Source: DASUPK01 sp963736305
Lineage (GTDB): Bacteria > Actinomycetota > Thermoleophilia > Solirubrobacterales > 70-9
Assembly (NCBI GenBank): GCA_963736305.1
Contig: CAVTOD010000004.1
Location: 1-64,000, forward strand
Direction of reading: 5' to 3'
DNA: 64,000 bases
Made by a program: the position numbers and the translations under genes. This document shows, piece by piece, positions 60,912 to 64,000 of this stretch (its first letter is position 1; each line of letters starts with the position of its first letter). The notes beneath the pieces are model-generated. The model worked only from the letters and a program-made list of their open reading frames with translations. It did not search any database and was not told the origin of the DNA.

Positions 60912-62147
60912 ATGCGGAAGTCTGAGATCCGCTCCCTGAGCGGGATCGCCGCTGGATCGCTGGCACAGCCAGGCGTCACCGCGCACGGGGTGCACTCCGC
61001 CGTTGCGAAGCGGGTCTTCGGCCTTCTCGGCCCGCTCGGTGCCCCCGTCCGGGTCATGCACGACGGGATCTCGGCCGCGTCCTATCGCGCCATCGGGGGC
61101 GCGCTCCGGGCACCGCTTGACGCCGGCGGACGTGCCCTCGCCGGTCGCGCGCGCGAGGGCTCTGCGGCCATTGCCGACTCGCGAGGCGGCAGCCTTGCGC
61201 TCGGCGTCCTCAACGGCATCGCCGGAGATCGCCTCGCACGGGACCATCCCGATCTCGCCCTCGATCTCACGGTCCGCCGCGGCGGGCGCGACGTCGCGCT
61301 CGACAGGGATGGCCTGACGGGGGTTTTCCCCGACGCGACCCCCAAGCTCGCCGTCTTCGTTCACGGGCTGTGTGAGACCGACGAGGCCTGGAAGCTCGGC
61401 TCGGGCGGGGCGCGATCCTCCACGAGCTATGGCTCTCGCCTTCGCGACGAGCTCGGCTACACGCCGATCTACCTCCGCTACAACACCGGCCTCCGCGTCT
61501 CCGAGAACGGCCGGCGGCTGACGGAGGCGCTGGATGCCCTCGCCGCCTCCTGGCCCACCGAGATCGATGAGATCGCACTCGTCGGCCATTCGATGGGCGG
61601 CCTGGTCGCGCGCAGCGCCTGCCACTACTCAGAGCAGGAGGAGCATGCCTGGGCCGGGAGCCTCCGGCACGTGTTCTGCCTGGGCACGCCGCATCTCGGG
61701 GCGCCGCTGGAGCGCGCCGCGCACGCAGCGGGCTGGACCCTGAGCCGCCTACCCGAATCGCGGCCCTTCGCCGATCTCTTCTTCAACGGCCGCAGCGCCG
61801 GCATCAAGGACCTGCGCTACGGCAGCCTCGTCGAGGAGGACTGGCGCGACACCGATCCAGACCAGTTCCTGCGCCACCGCTGCCAGGAGGTCCCCTTCCT
61901 GCCGACCGCGACCTACTACTTCATCGGCGCGACCCTGGCGAGCCGCCCCGATGGCATCGGGGGCTTGGTGGGCGACCTCCTCGTCCACTACCCGAGCGCC
62001 TCGGGCTCGGGCCGCGATCGCCGCATTCCCTTCGAGGTGGAGCACGGCCGTCACCTCGGAGGCCTCCATCACATGAACCTCCTGAACCACCCGGACGTCT
62101 ACGAGCAGATCCGCGACTGGATAGCTAGCGCGGCAGTGCCCGCATAG
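60912..62147 (+). CDS. PGAP1/lipase-like alpha/beta hydrolase
   Basis: 411 residues. An N-terminal helical cap (about 1-130, Ala/Gly-rich: VLNGIAGDRLARDHPDL) precedes a hydrolase domain. That domain has AVFVHGLCETDEAWKL (oxyanion), IALVGHSMGGLVARSACHYS (nucleophile) and FCLGTPHLGAPLERAAHAAG, and ends near GLHHMNLLNHPDVY, where the His could complete the triad. No signal peptide is evident. ATG 60912, with GAGAAGG 7-8 nt upstream, is preferred to GTG 60903. It converges with nadE and overlaps it by 23 bp. Confidence 0.82.
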   Translation: MRKSEIRSLSGIAAGSLAQPGVTAHGVHSAVAKRVFGLLGPLGAPVRVMHDGISAASYRAIGGALRAPLDAGGRALAGRAREGSAAIADSRGGSLALGVLNGIAGDRLARDHPDLALDLTVRRGGRDVALDRDGLTGVFPDATPKLAVFVHGLCETDEAWKLGSGGARSSTSYGSRLRDELGYTPIYLRYNTGLRVSENGRRLTEALDALAASWPTEIDEIALVGHSMGGLVARSACHYSEQEEHAWAGSLRHVFCLGTPHLGAPLERAAHAAGWTLSRLPESRPFADLFFNGRSAGIKDLRYGSLVEEDWRDTDPDQFLRHRCQEVPFLPTATYYFIGATLASRPDGIGGLVGDLLVHYPSASGSGRDRRIPFEVEHGRHLGGLHHMNLLNHPDVYEQIRDWIASAAVPA

Positions 62148-63903
62148 ATCCGAAGCGGTTCGTGATCGGCAGGCGCCGGTCGCGGCCGAACGCCTTGGTC
62201 GACACCCTGACCCCGGGCGGGGCCTGGCGGCGCTTGTACTCGGCGCGATCGACGAGCCTCACGACCTCGCGGACCGTCTCCTCGGAGAGGCCCTGCTCGA
62301 CCAGCTCCTCGACGCCCTCGTCTCGCTCCACGTAGGCCTCGAGGATCCGATCGAGCGTCTCGTAGGGCGGAAGCGAATCCTCGTCGAGCTGATCCGGCCG
62401 GAGCTCGGCGGAGGGTGGCCGCTCGATCACAGACGACGGGACCAGCTCGCGGCCCTCCTGCTCGTTCCTCCACCGCACCAGGCGGTAGACCAAGAGCTTG
62501 AAGATGTCCTTGATCACGGCGAAGCCGCCCGCCATGTCGCCGTAGAGCGTCGCGTAACCGACCGACATCTCGCTCTTGTTCCCGGTGGTCAGGACGAGCC
62601 AGCCGAACTTGTTGGAGAGTGCCATCACGAGGTTGCCTCGAATCCGGGCCTGCAGGTTCTCCTCGGCGAGGCCGGGCTCGGCGCCCTCGAAGCTCTCCGC
62701 GAGCGCGTGCTCGTAGGACTCCATCGCCTCGGCGATCGAGATCTCGATCAGCTCGACGCCGAGATTGGCGGCAATCGTCCTGGCGTCTCCCTGGGTGTCG
62801 TCGCTGGAGTGGGGGGAGGGCATCACGACCACGCTGACCCGGTCCGCGCCCAAGGCATCCACAGCGACGAGGACGACCAGGGCCGAGTCGATCCCACCGC
62901 TGAGTGCGATCACGACGTGCTCGAAGCCGTTCTTCTCGACGTAGTCGCGGAGGCCGAGCGCGAGCGCGCCGTAGACCTCCGCCTCCTCGCTGCCGAGTGG
63001 CTCTGCGAGGCGCGGCTCGACGTGCCCATGGGGATCGGCGCCGGAGCTGAGCTCCGCGAGAACGCGCACGTCTCCCGTGGATGAGGCGCCATCGGAGCCG
63101 TCGGTAGCCGGCACCATCAGGTCGCAGACCAGGAGCTCCGGCACGAACTGGGCTGCGCGCGCGAGGGTCTCTCCGTCAGGTCCGATCACCACGCTGGTCC
63201 CGTCGAAGACCAGCTCGTCCTGGCCTCCGACCATGTTGCAGAGAGCGAACGCGGCGCCGTTGGTGCGGGCGCGGTCGGCGATCATTCCCTCCCGCGCCCT
63301 GCCCTTGCCGCGGTGATACGGCGAGGCGGAGGCGTTGACGACCAGGTGGGCACCCGCCGCGACCTCGTCGGCCTCCGGGAAGCCCGGGTGCCAGATGTCC
63401 TCGCACACGGTCAGCCCGACCAGGGCGCCGTCGACGTCGACCAGGGCGGGGTCGATCCCGGGCTCGAAGTAGCGGCGCTCGTCGAAGACCCCGTAGTTGG
63501 GGAGGTGACACTTCCGGTAGATCGCGCGGACCTCTCCGGCGGCAAGCACCGCGAGGGAGTTGTAGGCCGGGGGAGGGGGCGCGTCGATCAGCGGATCGAA
63601 GTGCTCCAGCTCCTTGGGCGAGCGCTCGACCCGCTCGGGGAAGCCGACCAGCGCCACGGTCCCATCGATCTCGGCGGCGATCGCGTCGAGGCCCTGGCGC
63701 ACGGCATCGAGGAAGTCCCGGCGAAGCACGAGGTCCTCGGGCGGATACCCACTGAGGCAAAGCTCGGGCAGGAGCACGAGCTGTGCGCCGGCGTCCCGCG
63801 CGCGCTCGATTGACTCAGAGATCAGCCTGACGTTGCCCTCGATGTCCCCCACGGTGGGGTCGATCTGGGCGAGCGCCAGGCGTAGGTGAGTGGTCTCTGC
63901 CAT
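62125..63903 (-). CDS. nadE: Glutamine-dependent NAD+ synthetase
   Basis: 592 residues. An N-terminal nitrilase-type glutaminase (Glu in LLPELCLSGYPPEDLVL, Lys in YRKCHLPNYGVFDERRYF, Cys in LTVCEDIWHPGFP) is fused to the synthetase domain with the PP-loop LSGGIDSALVVLVAVDALGA, followed by LSNKFGWLVLTTGNKSEMSVGYATLYGD. It amidates deamido-NAD with ammonia from glutamine. ATG 63903 is chosen; the frame open to 63933 would cross the -10 box. Confidence 0.95.
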   Translation of the reverse strand: MAETTHLRLALAQIDPTVGDIEGNVRLISESIERARDAGAQLVLLPELCLSGYPPEDLVLRRDFLDAVRQGLDAIAAEIDGTVALVGFPERVERSPKELEHFDPLIDAPPPPAYNSLAVLAAGEVRAIYRKCHLPNYGVFDERRYFEPGIDPALVDVDGALVGLTVCEDIWHPGFPEADEVAAGAHLVVNASASPYHRGKGRAREGMIADRARTNGAAFALCNMVGGQDELVFDGTSVVIGPDGETLARAAQFVPELLVCDLMVPATDGSDGASSTGDVRVLAELSSGADPHGHVEPRLAEPLGSEEAEVYGALALGLRDYVEKNGFEHVVIALSGGIDSALVVLVAVDALGADRVSVVVMPSPHSSDDTQGDARTIAANLGVELIEISIAEAMESYEHALAESFEGAEPGLAEENLQARIRGNLVMALSNKFGWLVLTTGNKSEMSVGYATLYGDMAGGFAVIKDIFKLLVYRLVRWRNEQEGRELVPSSVIERPPSAELRPDQLDEDSLPPYETLDRILEAYVERDEGVEELVEQGLSEETVREVVRLVDRAEYKRRQAPPGVRVSTKAFGRDRRLPITNRFGSMRALPR

Positions 63904-63909
63904 GGCCCA

Positions 63910-63915
63910 AGTATG
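63910..63915 (-). promoter_or_regulatory. -10 box before nadE, leaderless
   Basis: CATACT on the minus strand ends 6 nt before the ATG at 63903. Confidence 0.35.
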
Positions 63916-63946
63916 GCGACGGGGGAAGCCCATCCGTGAAGGTGGC

Positions 63947-63952
63947 TACCCT
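63947..63952 (+). promoter_or_regulatory. -10 box before the gene at the window edge
   Basis: TACCCT ends 7 nt before GTG 63960, the same layout as ispG and dxr. Confidence 0.4.
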
Positions 63953-63959
63953 GCCGCGC

Positions 63960-64000
63960 GTGTTCAGGCAGGACAAGACACCGCGCACGCGCAAGGGCGT
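63960..64000 (+). CDS. Start of an unidentified gene (truncated by window end)
   Basis: Thirteen codons from GTG 63960 (FRQDKTPRTRKG) are open to the window end. The start is supported only by the TACCCT box 7 nt upstream and by lying divergent from nadE. Too short to identify. Confidence 0.35.
   Translation, partial: MFRQDKTPRTRKG

Overview
The window is a high-GC actinobacterial chromosome segment, most likely from class Thermoleophilia (Solirubrobacterales/Gaiellales-like). The clues are the 16S sequence as I recognise it, an rrn spacer without tRNA, an imuB-DUF6504-dnaE2 mutasome, archaeal-type ProRS, Asp-type MurA, HisZ with short HisG, and a secreted protein whose N-terminus is typical of that group. 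Almost every gene is housekeeping and there is no phage and no CRISPR array. The lineage call is from memory, not from a search.

Layout. 1-6036: the end of tyrS, a possible orphan small transcript, then a complete 16S-23S-5S operon with long processing stems. 6132-8822: GlsB-like protein, M28 peptidase, DUF2269-like membrane protein and an internally deleted hydrolase pseudogene. 8819-13817: LexA-controlled imuB-DUF6504-dnaE2 on the minus strand. 13866-20609: small proteins, a phosphoesterase without a standard start codon, an isocitrate-dehydrogenase-like enzyme, two tandem promoter-hairpin units that look like small RNAs, a hydrolase-HD pair, murA and two ABM-like proteins. 20713-26793: hisZ-hisG-hisD-hisB-hisH-hisA-(DoxX-like)-hisF.

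26793-27881 is a roughly 1.07 kb insertion with imperfect terminal inverted repeats and an 8-bp direct repeat. It carries one alpha/beta hydrolase gene and no transposase, and it sits exactly between the stop codons of hisF and a PQQ-propeller gene. 29245-35536: tRNA nucleotidyltransferase-like gene, pgeF, yggS, sepF, proC, yggT, lspA, rluD, degV. 35714-44369: rpsB-tsf-pyrH-frr-uppS-cdsA, a class III cyclase, a secreted protein, dxr and an M50 site-2 protease. 44441-53340: a frameshifted fadD, a polysaccharide deacetylase, a PASTA protein, ispG, a b6-type cytochrome bc operon whose last gene carries many frameshifts, and proS. 53517-55771: pgsA, a small protein resembling the c-di-GMP-binding anti-sigma factor RsiG, an FHA protein (GarA-like) and a MerR regulator (FtsR-like). 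56252-64000: an AGPS-like flavoprotein, two paralogous HTH-TM-extracellular proteins, a thioesterase, a lipase, nadE and the first codons of another gene.

Two habits recur. Genes are often coupled by ATGA, GTGA or TTGA stop-start overlaps. Many operon-leading genes have a TANNNT box 6-8 nt before the start codon and no Shine-Dalgarno sequence, as expected for leaderless mRNAs.
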